Source: Spirosoma sp. 48-14 (GTDB lineage: Bacteria; Bacteroidota; Bacteroidia; Cytophagales; Spirosomataceae). Taken from it: a DNA stretch of 64,000 bases. The stretch lies in contig NZ_MKUD01000031.1 in the NCBI RefSeq assembly GCF_001898575.1, positions 28,370 to 92,369 on the forward strand. Reading direction: 5' to 3'. The notes below the pieces were generated by a model. The model was not told the origin of the DNA. It saw only the letters and a list, made by a program, of their open reading frames with translations, and made no database searches. A program made the position numbers and the translations under genes. Position 1 is the first letter of the stretch; each line of letters opens with the position of its first letter. This document shows positions 27,258 to 36,596 of the stretch, one piece after another.

Positions 27258-29165
27258 ATGGAGCAAATCGAATTAATTACCAGGCTGGATGCGCTCATCA
27301 AAAGCAATACCAATAGTGAGCGAAACCGAAACAACATTGCCAGCGAAATTGCCAAAGTATATATTAAGCAAACAGGGGCTGCTATTTCGCCAGCACTGAT
27401 TCGGGATATTGACCAGAACTACAACAAAGATGGATTGCAGTCGCTGGCCAAATACGCCCGTAAAGTGGTCGAAACTTGTCAGGATTTGCTGGATGGGTTG
27501 TCGCTTAATTTGCCCTATACGCTCCTGAAAACAATGGACCTCAGTACGGCCAACAAAGCCCGGTTGATTTGGAGTGTAGCGTTTGTTTTTAGTGATGCCG
27601 ATGTGTATCGACTGTTTCATAACTTCTTGCCGACCGATATTCAGAAGGCCGCCGAGCAACTGACCTGGCTCCCGAGAGTATCGGCCGACGTGTTGGGGCC
27701 ACTGATTGGTACCAAAATGACCCTTAAGGAGCGAGATAACCATTATTATAGTGGTGGTACGGTGAAATTGATCAGTCAGTTCAAACTGTTGCCACACAAG
27801 GGCGAAGGCTGGGAGGGAAATGTAATTCTGGAATGGCCTCCACACATTCGGAAATTTCTGCAAACGGCCTATCCACAGCCCGAAAACTACCATATTCGAA
27901 CTTCATCCGAACCTCCTGCCGGTCTGTTACGGTGGGAAGATGGCGAAACAATCATTTTTGAAGACATTCAGAAGTTGATTGCGTATCGGATGCAGGACAG
28001 TATTCCGATCAATAACTCCGGGAAAGTAGCGGCCAATGGCTTGAAAAAAATGCGTAAGCTTCTGGGACTACGTGAATTTTTTCCTGACAATGCGGACTTC
28101 CCACTGGTTCGTACTGCTTGCCTGGCACAGATACTAGCCCCTTATCAGCCGAAGAAGAACCAACTAGCCCCCGATTCGCTCGAAGCCCTGATCCAACTCC
28201 GCAAAACGTTCGAAAAACATGCTACGGTCTTGTTTTTATTGAACGACCTGAAAAATCATGGGTTTGTGAGTCTGTACCAGTATAAGCAGGATGCCGAATT
28301 GGCCTTGCTGGAGTGGATGAACCGGCTGCCCGTGGGCGAGTGGGTATCCGTAACAAATATACTGGCGTATGGACAGATTCATGATTTGTCTGTACGGCCC
28401 TGCCATGCTGGCGAATACCCGTCTCTAGTCTACGAAACTGAAGCCGAAGTGTCGTGGCGAGCGGGATCAATGGATCGCCGGAATGTGAGTTCGGGAAATG
28501 CCTATCTGTTTGTTGAGCGACCTGCGCTCTTGGGCAGTTTTTTTCTATTTGCCTCGCTGGGCTGGCTCGACATTGCCTACGAAGCGCCCACCGGCAAATT
28601 TGCCAGCGATTACTACTCGGCTTACGATGGCTTGCGCTACGTTCGGCTCAATGCCCTGGGGGCCTCTATTTTTGGGCGGACAAAAGCGCCTTACGTTCCT
28701 AAAGTGAACACAGCCACTCAGGAGCTTCGTTTCGACGAGCAATCGTTGCTGATTTTCTGCGATCCTGAACATGTAGTAGCCGAGACCATCCTGGCCAATT
28801 ATGCCGAGCGGGTAAGTCCAACCCGTTTTCGCGTAACACCCGAGACATTTTTGAAAGACTGTAAAACCAAACAGCAGCTTCGAGCCAAGGTTGACCTGTT
28901 CTGTAAATCGGTTGCCCCGAATCTGCCCGCCAATTGGCTAACGTTTTTCGATGAACTCATGAGTAAGGCCGATCCCTTGACATCCATTACGGACATGACG
29001 GCCTACTCCATTGCTTCCACCAATCAACCGCTCATTCGCTTGCTGGCTCAGGACCCGGTGCTCAAATCGATTGTGGTAAAAGCCGAAGGCTTTCGGATTC
29101 TGATTGCTACTGATAACCTGCCCCGGTTTCGGAGCCGTCTGCGCGAATTGGGCTACCTGATATGA
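27258..29165 (+). CDS. Helicase-associated protein, XPB/Helicase_C_3-like
   Basis: A 635-residue protein, five bases after the SNF2 gene and probably translated with it. I do not recognise the N-terminal 450 residues. The C-terminal part (about 490-635) resembles the Helicase_C_3/XPB-associated domain: LLIFCDPEHVVAETILANYA, YAERVSPTRFRVTPETF, LPANWLTFFDEL, then FRILIATDNLPRFRSRLREL. That domain is normally found fused to, or working with, superfamily 2 helicases. I infer that it is a DNA-binding or regulatory subunit for the SNF2 translocase. No nuclease motif was found. It overlaps the next gene by ATGA. Confidence 0.6.
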   Translation: MEQIELITRLDALIKSNTNSERNRNNIASEIAKVYIKQTGAAISPALIRDIDQNYNKDGLQSLAKYARKVVETCQDLLDGLSLNLPYTLLKTMDLSTANKARLIWSVAFVFSDADVYRLFHNFLPTDIQKAAEQLTWLPRVSADVLGPLIGTKMTLKERDNHYYSGGTVKLISQFKLLPHKGEGWEGNVILEWPPHIRKFLQTAYPQPENYHIRTSSEPPAGLLRWEDGETIIFEDIQKLIAYRMQDSIPINNSGKVAANGLKKMRKLLGLREFFPDNADFPLVRTACLAQILAPYQPKKNQLAPDSLEALIQLRKTFEKHATVLFLLNDLKNHGFVSLYQYKQDAELALLEWMNRLPVGEWVSVTNILAYGQIHDLSVRPCHAGEYPSLVYETEAEVSWRAGSMDRRNVSSGNAYLFVERPALLGSFFLFASLGWLDIAYEAPTGKFASDYYSAYDGLRYVRLNALGASIFGRTKAPYVPKVNTATQELRFDEQSLLIFCDPEHVVAETILANYAERVSPTRFRVTPETFLKDCKTKQQLRAKVDLFCKSVAPNLPANWLTFFDELMSKADPLTSITDMTAYSIASTNQPLIRLLAQDPVLKSIVVKAEGFRILIATDNLPRFRSRLRELGYLI

Positions 29166-30019
29166 AAACAATTCTTCCCGGTCTTCTCTTTGCGGCTTTG
29201 TGGGCGTCGGCTTCGGTAGCGACCAAGTTTGGGGTACAGTCGGCGCATCCACTGATTCTGGCGAATATTCGGTTTTTAATTGCGGGTAGTGGAATGCTCC
29301 TGTTTGCGTATAGTGTGCAACGTATGCCAAACGCCTGGCCTACGCGTACCGAATGGGGACGGTTACTAATCTTCTCCCTCCTGAATACCACAATTTACCT
29401 GGGTGCTTTTGTATTGGCCATAAAACAGGTATCAGCCGGGATTGGAAGCCTGTCTACCGCTACGAATCCATTGTTTATTGCCCTACTATCGGCTCTATGG
29501 TTGCGTCGGAAACCGGGCTGGAACGAAATCGGCGGGTTATTGCTGGGCCTGGTTGGGGTAGGGGTTGCTACCTATCCGCTTCTGCAAAACAGCTATGCCA
29601 CGGTAGAAGGGTTATTGATTTTGCTGGTGGGCATGATTTCGGTGTCGGCGGCAACGGTCTATTATGCCCGTTTCGAATGGCGGCTACCGAACCTGGTTAT
29701 CAATGGATGGCAGGTATTTCTGGGTGGGTTACAATTGGTCCCTTTTACACTGCTGTTTGCCGATTTCTCGTCGTCTCATTACGACATGCGATTTTGGGTA
29801 TCGCTATTTTGGCTCATTCTGCCCGTATCTGTAGCGGCTTTGCAATTGTGGTTTTATCTGGTTCGGCAAGATCCAATCCGGGCCTCACTCTGGCTTTTTC
29901 TTTGCCCGATTTTCGGTTTCGCTTACTCGTATCTACTTATGGACGAACCCATCACAGGGTACACACTGGCAGGTACGGCGCTCGTAATAGTCGGGTTGTG
30001 GCTAGGCCGAAAAGCGTAG
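29162..30019 (+). CDS. EamA/DMT-family transporter
   Basis: A 285-residue inner-membrane protein with about ten hydrophobic helices in two EamA repeats. The N-terminal repeat shows LLFAALWASASVATKFG and the second FWLILPVSVAALQLWFYL with LLMDEPITGYTLAGTALVIVGLWLG. Members export amino acids or small metabolites; the substrate here is unknown. The start overlaps the stop of the upstream helicase-associated gene (ATGA), so it is co-transcribed, although no functional link is obvious. The stop codon lies inside the left copy of a palindromic repeat. Confidence 0.85.
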   Translation: MKTILPGLLFAALWASASVATKFGVQSAHPLILANIRFLIAGSGMLLFAYSVQRMPNAWPTRTEWGRLLIFSLLNTTIYLGAFVLAIKQVSAGIGSLSTATNPLFIALLSALWLRRKPGWNEIGGLLLGLVGVGVATYPLLQNSYATVEGLLILLVGMISVSAATVYYARFEWRLPNLVINGWQVFLGGLQLVPFTLLFADFSSSHYDMRFWVSLFWLILPVSVAALQLWFYLVRQDPIRASLWLFLCPIFGFAYSYLLMDEPITGYTLAGTALVIVGLWLGRKA

Positions 30020-30109
30020 AGACGCATCCTTGCGTCTCCTGACCAGGTGGTTTTCAGTTAATCTGGATTATTGCTGACGCGTAGGAGACGCGAGGTATCG
30101 CGTCTCTAC
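30016..30109. repeat. Paired palindromic repeats (GTAGAGACGC type)
   Basis: Two copies of an imperfect palindrome face each other. The left copy (30016-30039) begins GTAGAGACGC and ends GCGTCTCC; the right copy (30084-30109) is the inverse, ending GCGTCTCTAC. Both stop codons of the flanking convergent genes lie within the copies. Similar GTAGAGACGC-type repeats are, to my knowledge, interspersed in many Bacteroidota and cyanobacterial genomes. They may also act as a bidirectional terminator. Confidence 0.7.
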
Positions 30110-31050
30110 GGTTTTAATACTGTCATTTCGACCCGGCGGTTAAGCTTCCGTGTCGCTTCTGAATTGTTGCTGGCAATGGGACGCGTTGGTCCAAAGCCAC
30201 GGGTGGTAATCCGATTGGCTGCAACGCCGTTCTTCACCAGATAGTCCTTCACTACATCGACACGCTGCTTGGAAAGGCGGAGGTTCTCATCGAAATCGCC
30301 CTGATTGTCGGTATGGCCCGCCAGTTCGATTTCGGCGGTAGGATGTTCCTGCATGAACCCCAGAAGCTGATCTAAAGTTGGCTGGGCTTCGGGCAGGAGT
30401 TCGGCTTTGCTCTGGACAAATTGAAGGGCTTTAAGCTGAGTCGTTGTTCCAGCGGCAGCAACCAGTGGAGGAGGGGTATAAACTACTTTGGCATCCAGCG
30501 TTTTGGGAGGAGTTATACGCGAACGATCAGCGGTTGTACTGTTGCTGGCTGCTGGTTGCTCCGAAATGGGGGGCGTGGTCGCTGGAGTTTTTACAGGAGG
30601 TACCGTAACCGTTGAGGTGGTTGTATGAACAGGGGGAGGGTTGTTGGGTCTGACAGGATTTGAGCTTGCGCGATAAAGTAACGTTGGGTTCCTGGATCGA
30701 TCCATGCTAGTGGCTGTTGGCGAAGAGAAATAAAGCTGTTCGTCAAGCGTACTATAGCCTTCTGCTTTTGCCGTAAAAATGTACGATTGCTTTGGATCAA
30801 GCTTGAGTTGATAGGCACCCTGAGTATTGGTGGTCTGTTGGTCCCGAATGGCTCCAGCCTGATTTTTGGCGATGACCGTAGCTCCAGCAATAGGTACTTT
30901 GGTCTGACCATCCAGAACAAATCCCTGAACAACAGCAGAACCATTCGTGGGAGCTACCTGATGGGTAGGTGTGGTTTGGGCCCATACGACAGATGCCATG
31001 CTGCTACTGAAGATACACCCGGCAATTACTATATATTGAAAACACATCAT
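30106..31050 (-). CDS. OmpA-family protein with regulatory-like domain
   Basis: A 314-residue envelope protein. A signal peptide (about 1-24, SSMASVVWAQ) precedes a carboxypeptidase-regulatory-like beta-sandwich at about 42-115 (VVQGFVLDGQTKVPIAGATV). A Pro/Thr/Ser-rich linker (about 120-200) follows, then an OmpA C-terminal peptidoglycan-binding domain. That domain has AEIELAGHTDNQGDFDENLR, LSKQRVDVVKDYLVKNG and RITTRGFGPTRPIASN. It should tether the outer membrane to peptidoglycan. It is convergent with the EamA gene and ends inside the palindromic repeat. Confidence 0.9.
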   Translation of the reverse strand: MMCFQYIVIAGCIFSSSMASVVWAQTTPTHQVAPTNGSAVVQGFVLDGQTKVPIAGATVIAKNQAGAIRDQQTTNTQGAYQLKLDPKQSYIFTAKAEGYSTLDEQLYFSSPTATSMDRSRNPTLLYRASSNPVRPNNPPPVHTTTSTVTVPPVKTPATTPPISEQPAASNSTTADRSRITPPKTLDAKVVYTPPPLVAAAGTTTQLKALQFVQSKAELLPEAQPTLDQLLGFMQEHPTAEIELAGHTDNQGDFDENLRLSKQRVDVVKDYLVKNGVAANRITTRGFGPTRPIASNNSEATRKLNRRVEMTVLKP

Positions 31051-31078
31051 GGTTTAAAGGCAACGTTGAAACGTCCCT

Positions 31079-31086
31079 CAAAAGTA
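31079..31086 (-). promoter_or_regulatory. -7 element upstream of the OmpA-like gene
   Basis: On the reverse strand this reads TACTTTTG, an exact TAnnTTTG element 28 bases before the start at 31050. A -33 TTG is not evident. Confidence 0.4.
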
Positions 31087-31253
31087 CGTTAAATGCCTAA
31101 GAAATGGGCTATCGGCTATGTTCTGTTGGTCTGTTTTAAGAGTAGTTTTTGGGGTGAAAAATTGCTATTTAAATAACTGATTATCAATGGTTTAATTATT
31201 GAAAATAATGATACGAAAATGAACGGGAAAAAGTCTTTTTTCGTTACTATTGT

Positions 31254-32336
31254 ATGACACAGAAAACCAACGCAACGATGCATTCCCCGAACGCTCAGGC
31301 ATCCCTTACACCCGCTTCAACGGGCAATTTGCCGCTCGACGATAGCTGGCGGAAATCTATTCCAGCGCAAGTGTTTCTGAACCATTTTTTCTCGATGGAT
31401 TATCATATTCATCACCAGAACGACCTCTTCGACCTCGCTAAATTTCCCATTTTTCAGCAGTTTTATGGGCGCGTGACGGACGAGAGCCGGAAAGCTTTGG
31501 AAAAACTATTACTCAATAGCTGGAGTGCCGAATACGCCTTGCGGATTACGCCAGTTGTTAACGACGAACAGTATCTGCAAAGCTCCCTGCACTGGACATT
31601 TCCTCAGGCCTATTACAGTGCGTTGTTTAGCGCACGGGCGTTTCTGGCCGTTCAGGGCATCAATGTGAGCAATGAAGAGTTAATTCGGAAGCGGATTGGA
31701 AACATGGTCGTACGTGGCTATTACCCCGCTTCGATTGGTTATTACGCCCTTGGGCCAATCAATAACTACCGTATTCAACGGCTACCAATGGCCAAACGGT
31801 TTAGTGTAGCGGCTAAATCGGACCTGCTGCTGCCTTCGCGCGAAGGGTCTGTTCAGGCCGAACTGGCACAGTTTCTGAAAACCACGCGGGATCAACGGGT
31901 GAAAGCCTTGCGCAACGCGATTCAGAATAACCCGAAAACAGCGCTACGAAGCCCCAAAACGGGGGAGATTTTACAGAAATTTAGTGTGGAGCAATACAAG
32001 CAACTAGCCAAGCAGATTGGTTACACCACCTATTTCGACATGCTGAGCCGTCTACGTATTTCGTCGACCAATCGGGAAATCGAACGGTTTGTCGATTCGG
32101 AAATTGATGTGAAGCTGTTTCATCAGAGTCTGGTCAATATTGTTGCCCATGTGAACTCCGTCCATGAAGCGTACATTGCGAAAGCGCTGGGTATGCAGGC
32201 CTATCGTCAATTAGTGGCTAAGTTACCTTCCTATTTGCAGGAGAGTTTCGTACGCGAACGAATGAACACCATCATTGCGCCCATGCTAAGTGCCCCGGCT
32301 TCGGAGCACGATTCATTTCTGCGCATGGCCGCCTAA
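31254..32336 (+). CDS. Hypothetical protein, possible HEPN-like helices
   Basis: A 360-residue soluble protein that I do not recognise. It is mainly helical and charged, without a signal peptide or membrane segment. The stretch FPQAYYSALFSARAFLAVQG (about residues 120-140) looks like the helix of HEPN-domain proteins, but the RxxxxH ribonuclease motif is not evident, so this is weak. A second Met at residue 9 (MHSPNAQ) could be the real start, because TACTATTG just before the first ATG resembles a -7 element. The gene stands alone between the OmpA-like gene and a convergent permease gene. Confidence 0.7.
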   Translation: MTQKTNATMHSPNAQASLTPASTGNLPLDDSWRKSIPAQVFLNHFFSMDYHIHHQNDLFDLAKFPIFQQFYGRVTDESRKALEKLLLNSWSAEYALRITPVVNDEQYLQSSLHWTFPQAYYSALFSARAFLAVQGINVSNEELIRKRIGNMVVRGYYPASIGYYALGPINNYRIQRLPMAKRFSVAAKSDLLLPSREGSVQAELAQFLKTTRDQRVKALRNAIQNNPKTALRSPKTGEILQKFSVEQYKQLAKQIGYTTYFDMLSRLRISSTNREIERFVDSEIDVKLFHQSLVNIVAHVNSVHEAYIAKALGMQAYRQLVAKLPSYLQESFVRERMNTIIAPMLSAPASEHDSFLRMAA

Positions 32337-32365
32337 AAAAGAATAGAAATAGTCAGGTATAGACA

Positions 32366-32430
32366 GGATTGCTTAGTCATGGCAATCCATAAATTGAAAC
32401 CCCGGTCGACAGTTTGCTGGCTGGGGTTTT
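32366..32430. terminator. Tandem hairpins between convergent genes
   Basis: The first stem pairs GGATTGC (32366-32372) with GCAATCC (32382-32388). The second pairs AAACCCC (32397-32403) with GGGGTTT (32423-32429) and ends in a short T-run. They lie after the hypothetical gene on the forward strand and the permease gene on the reverse strand, and probably terminate both. Confidence 0.65.
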
Positions 32431-32472
32431 GTTGTAAATAAGGGCTTTCAAGGGCACTGATCCGAAAGAAGT

Positions 32473-35283
32473 TCAGAGCAGCTTTGTATTGTCCCGTTTA
32501 TTGGGCTCCAGCCATGCACCTAACGGGTCAATAACGACCTTTCGGGCATTGGGCAGCGGAGGAAGGGCTATGAACCGCTCATCGGGATTGGGGTGGGCCA
32601 ATTGTCGATACACTTCGTGGCCCGCTTCATCCAGAACGACCAGGGGAATATAATCATTGATCGGTATCGGCTGGCGACGTCCATTGGGTTCTTCCCGCCA
32701 TTTGCTGGTAAGAATTTCGACAGTCAGGCCGTTGGGTAAGTTCGCTACATGGCCTACTTTAAAATCGAACGCTAAAGGTTCACTCAGGTACGTTTTCAGG
32801 TATTTTAATTGGTCGGGTAATTGGTTTGATAACTCCTGAGCAAAGGCGACCGCTGTTGCTGAAGATGGCTCCTGAATTGCTTTCTGATAAAACTGGCCAA
32901 TCGTAAGGCTGAGTGGCCGGGAGCCCCAGATTTGTTCAATGCTGGTTAAAGCCAGCGCGGCCCGTCCGCGTTCAACGGCATCGTTTCCATTCGATTGTAA
33001 ACTTGAGGTCGCCTGCTGGCGGTTGCGTTGCCGACTGTTGGCGTACCACATGGCCCGTTGCGCAAGTCGATCCCGAAGCCGTTCGGAACCATACTGTTTG
33101 GCGACGGTTTGCAGGGCCAGGTATTCGGGCAGGCTTTGTTTAAGGAAGCCTGCTCCTGGTTGGCTAACGGGATGTAAGCGATGGACGAGCCACTGTTTAA
33201 ATACCTCCCGCGAAACCAGGTAATCGATATAATCGAGTTGCGTAGGCTTTCGGTAATCGGCTGTCCAGCCCTGATTTTCGGCTATCCGAATTTCTCCCGG
33301 TCGCGACCCTACTTCAGTCGTCCCCAATGGCGTTTCCGTAATCTGTAGTTGCGAATAGGGGTAAGGACCAAAAATCTGTTCGCCATTCCGAAGAGCGTTT
33401 CTGACTGAGCGCAACATATGCTGGGTCAGGTAAGCATGGTGATGGCGTAATCGAATTTGTACAGGTCTGCCCGATACTGATGAAAAAGTAGTTGACTGAG
33501 TAGCAAGATGAGTTGATTGGTTATCACCAAGGGATGGTGACTGGTGCTTTAGTTGCCAGACCGACAGGCACAGAAAAACGCATAAAGTACCAAATGCAAC
33601 GTTGTATGGAGCCTGAAATCCAGCGGACCATTGTCGGATGCGGTCGGGGAATGAGCCCGCTACGCCCCGGTTCCAGGTGAGAAAAAACGTAGTGATAAAC
33701 AGCCCGGCGACACTCCACCAGACTCTATGCATAACTGGACGAAGCTGCGAATTAGCGCCATAACCTATCAGATCAGAATAGGTCGTTGAGCCGGGTAAAA
33801 AACTGTATGCGTAAACGAGTTGTCCATTTGCATGGAACTGGTAGCTACTAAACAGAGCCGCAAAAATCAGTAGATTAATTAGGTGACTCAATAGCCGATT
33901 ATTCACCAGAACAGCGATCAGCGCACCAAGCGCTATCAACTGGCAATAGCGCAGAAATCCGTCCATGAGCAGGTCGTCGGTATATTGCATCCAGTCGATG
34001 TCATAGAAATGACTGGCTAGTTGCACCGCAACACCTGTCAGGAAGAGCACGAGCGTTAGAAAAGCGGCAATACCGATCATCGCCAGGAGCTTGGCGGCCA
34101 GGAAAACAAAATTTGGTTGAGGCAGTGCATCATGAATGGGCCAGAACCCGACGGTCCGTTCGGAGAAAATCAACTCACCAGTCATAACCAGTAAGAATAG
34201 GCCAATGAATACCCCCATGGATAGTCGTAAGGCGGTCATCTGTGAGGTAATGGGTAGTGTCGGAAAATTCTGCTGACCTGACAGAACGGTGACAGACAGA
34301 ATGGATAGCAGCACCAGCAATCCAAGGGTAATGAAAAAGATGGGCTGACGGGCTAGATTCCGCAATTCAAGTTTAGCCAGGTGGAGAATGGTGGGCCCGA
34401 CAAATCGCGCCCCGAATTCTAATCGAATCGTGGTTGGCAGGTCGTTCGGCTGGTGTTGATTGACAGGCTGTGTTTCTTTCTGTTTAGTATCGGGTTGCTT
34501 TGCTGTGAAGTAATCGAACGAAAACCGTTGCTCGGCATAGGCTAGTAACCCTAGCGCCAGGCCCAGCCATAGCATCCGGTTAATGAGAAACAGGTCTGAA
34601 AAAACAAGAAATCCTGCTGGCTGTTCGCTGAATGTCATCGATTCGACCGATTCCCGCGCCATACCCACGCCAAATGGGTCCAGCAAATGCCCTAAATCAG
34701 ACTCTCCTATAATGTTTTGGCCTGATTCAGTCAGTAAAAAATAAAGAACGACTAAAAACAGACTGACATACGCTCCCCGCATGCTCCTCAGGAAAACAGT
34801 GAAGGCAAAGGGTAAACTCACGGCTATCAGGAGGTTCTGGGCCACTAGCCGAACGAAGCCATCGAGCAGAGCTAGCCAAACATCTGGACCATTCAGGTTA
34901 TAGAAAGATAGAAAAAGCAGAATACCGAGTGGATAAAACAGGGCAAGCAGCAGCACCGTGGCAAACGTACCCAGAAACCGCCCGGCAAAATAGATGCGTG
35001 GGGTGATGGGCAGCGTGAACAGATAGGCCGTTGTTCGATAGTCGAGGTCTTTTGTAAGCGACTGTCCCGCCAGCAGCGTCGCAATCACGGCCAGCATTAC
35101 ACCCAGCGAGGACAAAATCAGGTAGACGACCTGAGTAGTGTCCATATAGGCATATACAGTGGTGAACTGATTGGAGTACCAGATTCCCTGGCCTAGCGCC
35201 ATCAGGACGTACAGGTAAAATGTCGGCTGTCGTAACTGATAACGCAGCTCAAACTGGGCAATAGTAAGGAGTGGATTGATCAT
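32473..35283 (-). CDS. ABC-2 type permease fused to degenerate M1 peptidase-like domain
   Basis: A 936-residue membrane protein. Two ABC-2 permease modules of about six helices each (residues about 1-250 and 300-560) open with FELRYQLRQPTFYLYVLMAL and LELRNLARQPIFFITLGL. A large periplasmic C-terminal region follows (about 590-936). In related Bacteroidota proteins it is an M1-like aminopeptidase. Here the zinc site is lost: the HExxH position reads REVFKQW (about residue 690) and the following Glu helix reads LKQSLPEYLAL. It is probably a pseudopeptidase. No ABC ATPase gene is adjacent in the window. The gene follows GH130 in the same direction after 72 bases. Confidence 0.82.
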   Translation of the reverse strand: MINPLLTIAQFELRYQLRQPTFYLYVLMALGQGIWYSNQFTTVYAYMDTTQVVYLILSSLGVMLAVIATLLAGQSLTKDLDYRTTAYLFTLPITPRIYFAGRFLGTFATVLLLALFYPLGILLFLSFYNLNGPDVWLALLDGFVRLVAQNLLIAVSLPFAFTVFLRSMRGAYVSLFLVVLYFLLTESGQNIIGESDLGHLLDPFGVGMARESVESMTFSEQPAGFLVFSDLFLINRMLWLGLALGLLAYAEQRFSFDYFTAKQPDTKQKETQPVNQHQPNDLPTTIRLEFGARFVGPTILHLAKLELRNLARQPIFFITLGLLVLLSILSVTVLSGQQNFPTLPITSQMTALRLSMGVFIGLFLLVMTGELIFSERTVGFWPIHDALPQPNFVFLAAKLLAMIGIAAFLTLVLFLTGVAVQLASHFYDIDWMQYTDDLLMDGFLRYCQLIALGALIAVLVNNRLLSHLINLLIFAALFSSYQFHANGQLVYAYSFLPGSTTYSDLIGYGANSQLRPVMHRVWWSVAGLFITTFFLTWNRGVAGSFPDRIRQWSAGFQAPYNVAFGTLCVFLCLSVWQLKHQSPSLGDNQSTHLATQSTTFSSVSGRPVQIRLRHHHAYLTQHMLRSVRNALRNGEQIFGPYPYSQLQITETPLGTTEVGSRPGEIRIAENQGWTADYRKPTQLDYIDYLVSREVFKQWLVHRLHPVSQPGAGFLKQSLPEYLALQTVAKQYGSERLRDRLAQRAMWYANSRQRNRQQATSSLQSNGNDAVERGRAALALTSIEQIWGSRPLSLTIGQFYQKAIQEPSSATAVAFAQELSNQLPDQLKYLKTYLSEPLAFDFKVGHVANLPNGLTVEILTSKWREEPNGRRQPIPINDYIPLVVLDEAGHEVYRQLAHPNPDERFIALPPLPNARKVVIDPLGAWLEPNKRDNTKLL

Positions 35284-35355
35284 ACCCCCAAGATACGAAA
35301 TCCAGGCATTTTGTCAGTACATAAGAGATTATTGTGTATTAATGCTGATTCCTGC

Positions 35356-36417
35356 CTATACCCGTACCAGTTCGGCCAACCCTATGCCCGAGTCGGCAGC
35401 TCCGTAATACATCCAGATACGCCCGGAATCGGGCCATTGAATCCAGCCGTTGGAGAACACAACATTAGGAAAGAAGCCTTCCCGCTCCCATGGATGTTCG
35501 GGGGTAAGCAAAGGGAGATTGGAGCGATCGAGTACCCGCGCGGGATCGTCTTTATCCAGCAGGGCGAGTGCCAGCGAATACGAGTGAGTGGCGTCGGCTC
35601 CGTGATAACAGACCAACCAGCCCTCCTCGGTGAGTATTGGTTCAGGCCCGGCTCCGATTTTGCCGCCTTCCCAGCTAAAGGGATGACCCAGTGGATCGGT
35701 GTCAATATGCCCACGCCCACCAAACAGAAAGCGATGATTGCCCCAGTGGATACTATCGTCCGATTCGGCTAGCCAGATCGACGGTTTCCCAATTTCCGAA
35801 ACCATGGGCCGGTGCAGCAGCATGTACTTCCCGTTGATCCGTTGGGGGAACAGGGCCACATCTTTGTTGGGCGGGGGGAGGATCATTCCGATGCGTTCTA
35901 CGTGCACAAAATCGGTGGTGACGGCCAAGCCCACACCCGGCCCATGCTCGGATACGGCTGTATAGGTGATCCAGTATTTTCCCTCCAGAAACGTAATGCG
36001 GGCATCTTCAATACCAAAAGCTTCGTCCAGGCGGGCCGGGAATAAAAAGGGTTTGTCCTCGATCTGAAAGTGAATTCCATCCCGACTGCGGGCCAGTCGC
36101 AAATGGCTCATGGACGTTAAATAGACTTTTCCATTCAGCGAAAGCAAGCGTGGGTCGTAAGGTTCGCTGGGTTCCGGAAATTGTTTGACCAACAGCGTAG
36201 GAACGCCATTTACTATGTCGATGAGCGGAATGCGAATAAAGCCTGGTTCGGCTTTTGGCGCTTCGGCCACACGTACTAGAAGAATAACTTCGTCGTTGAA
36301 GAGGCAGGCTGCCGGATTAAAGGCGCCCAGAACGTCGAATCCCTCAACGCTTGGTTTGACATCCTGGGTTTGCAGAATAGGCTGATCAGACAACCGTCGG
36401 AGTTGGTAATTCTTCAT
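35356..36417 (-). CDS. GH130-family glycosidase/phosphorylase
   Basis: A 353-residue five-bladed beta-propeller enzyme of glycoside hydrolase family 130, which acts on beta-mannosides by phosphorolysis or hydrolysis. Family features visible are GAFNPAACLFNDEVILLVRV, EPYDPRLL, FGIEDARITFLEGKYWITYT (the position of the family EDPR motif), FPQRINGKYMLLHRP and KIGAGPEPILTEEGWLVCYHG. There is no signal peptide, so it is cytosolic. I use the internal ATG at 36417 (MKNYQLRRLSDQPIL); the upstream in-frame start at 36468 adds a non-conserved leader. Whether it is a phosphorylase or a hydrolase cannot be decided here. Confidence 0.88.
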   Translation of the reverse strand: MKNYQLRRLSDQPILQTQDVKPSVEGFDVLGAFNPAACLFNDEVILLVRVAEAPKAEPGFIRIPLIDIVNGVPTLLVKQFPEPSEPYDPRLLSLNGKVYLTSMSHLRLARSRDGIHFQIEDKPFLFPARLDEAFGIEDARITFLEGKYWITYTAVSEHGPGVGLAVTTDFVHVERIGMILPPPNKDVALFPQRINGKYMLLHRPMVSEIGKPSIWLAESDDSIHWGNHRFLFGGRGHIDTDPLGHPFSWEGGKIGAGPEPILTEEGWLVCYHGADATHSYSLALALLDKDDPARVLDRSNLPLLTPEHPWEREGFFPNVVFSNGWIQWPDSGRIWMYYGAADSGIGLAELVRV

Positions 36418-36494
36418 TCGCTGAGTCAAAAAGCTTTTTTTTTCCGGTTGATGCAACAATTGTGGCACTATTATGCATAAACTTGATAGCAGGC

Positions 36495-36526
36495 TTGTAG
36501 TTTTGAGCTTTTATTGAATAAGTTTG
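36495..36526 (+). promoter_or_regulatory. Promoter of the acidic small-protein gene
   Basis: TTG (36495-36497), 21 bases, then TAAGTTTG (36519-36526), an exact TAnnTTTG element. It predicts a leader of about 60 bases before the ATG at 36597. Confidence 0.6.
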
Positions 36527-36596
36527 AGCGCTGGCTAAACCTTCCGGGAAAGAGCCGCGTTATGTCGAGTGAACCAACATTTATCCTTTATTGACC

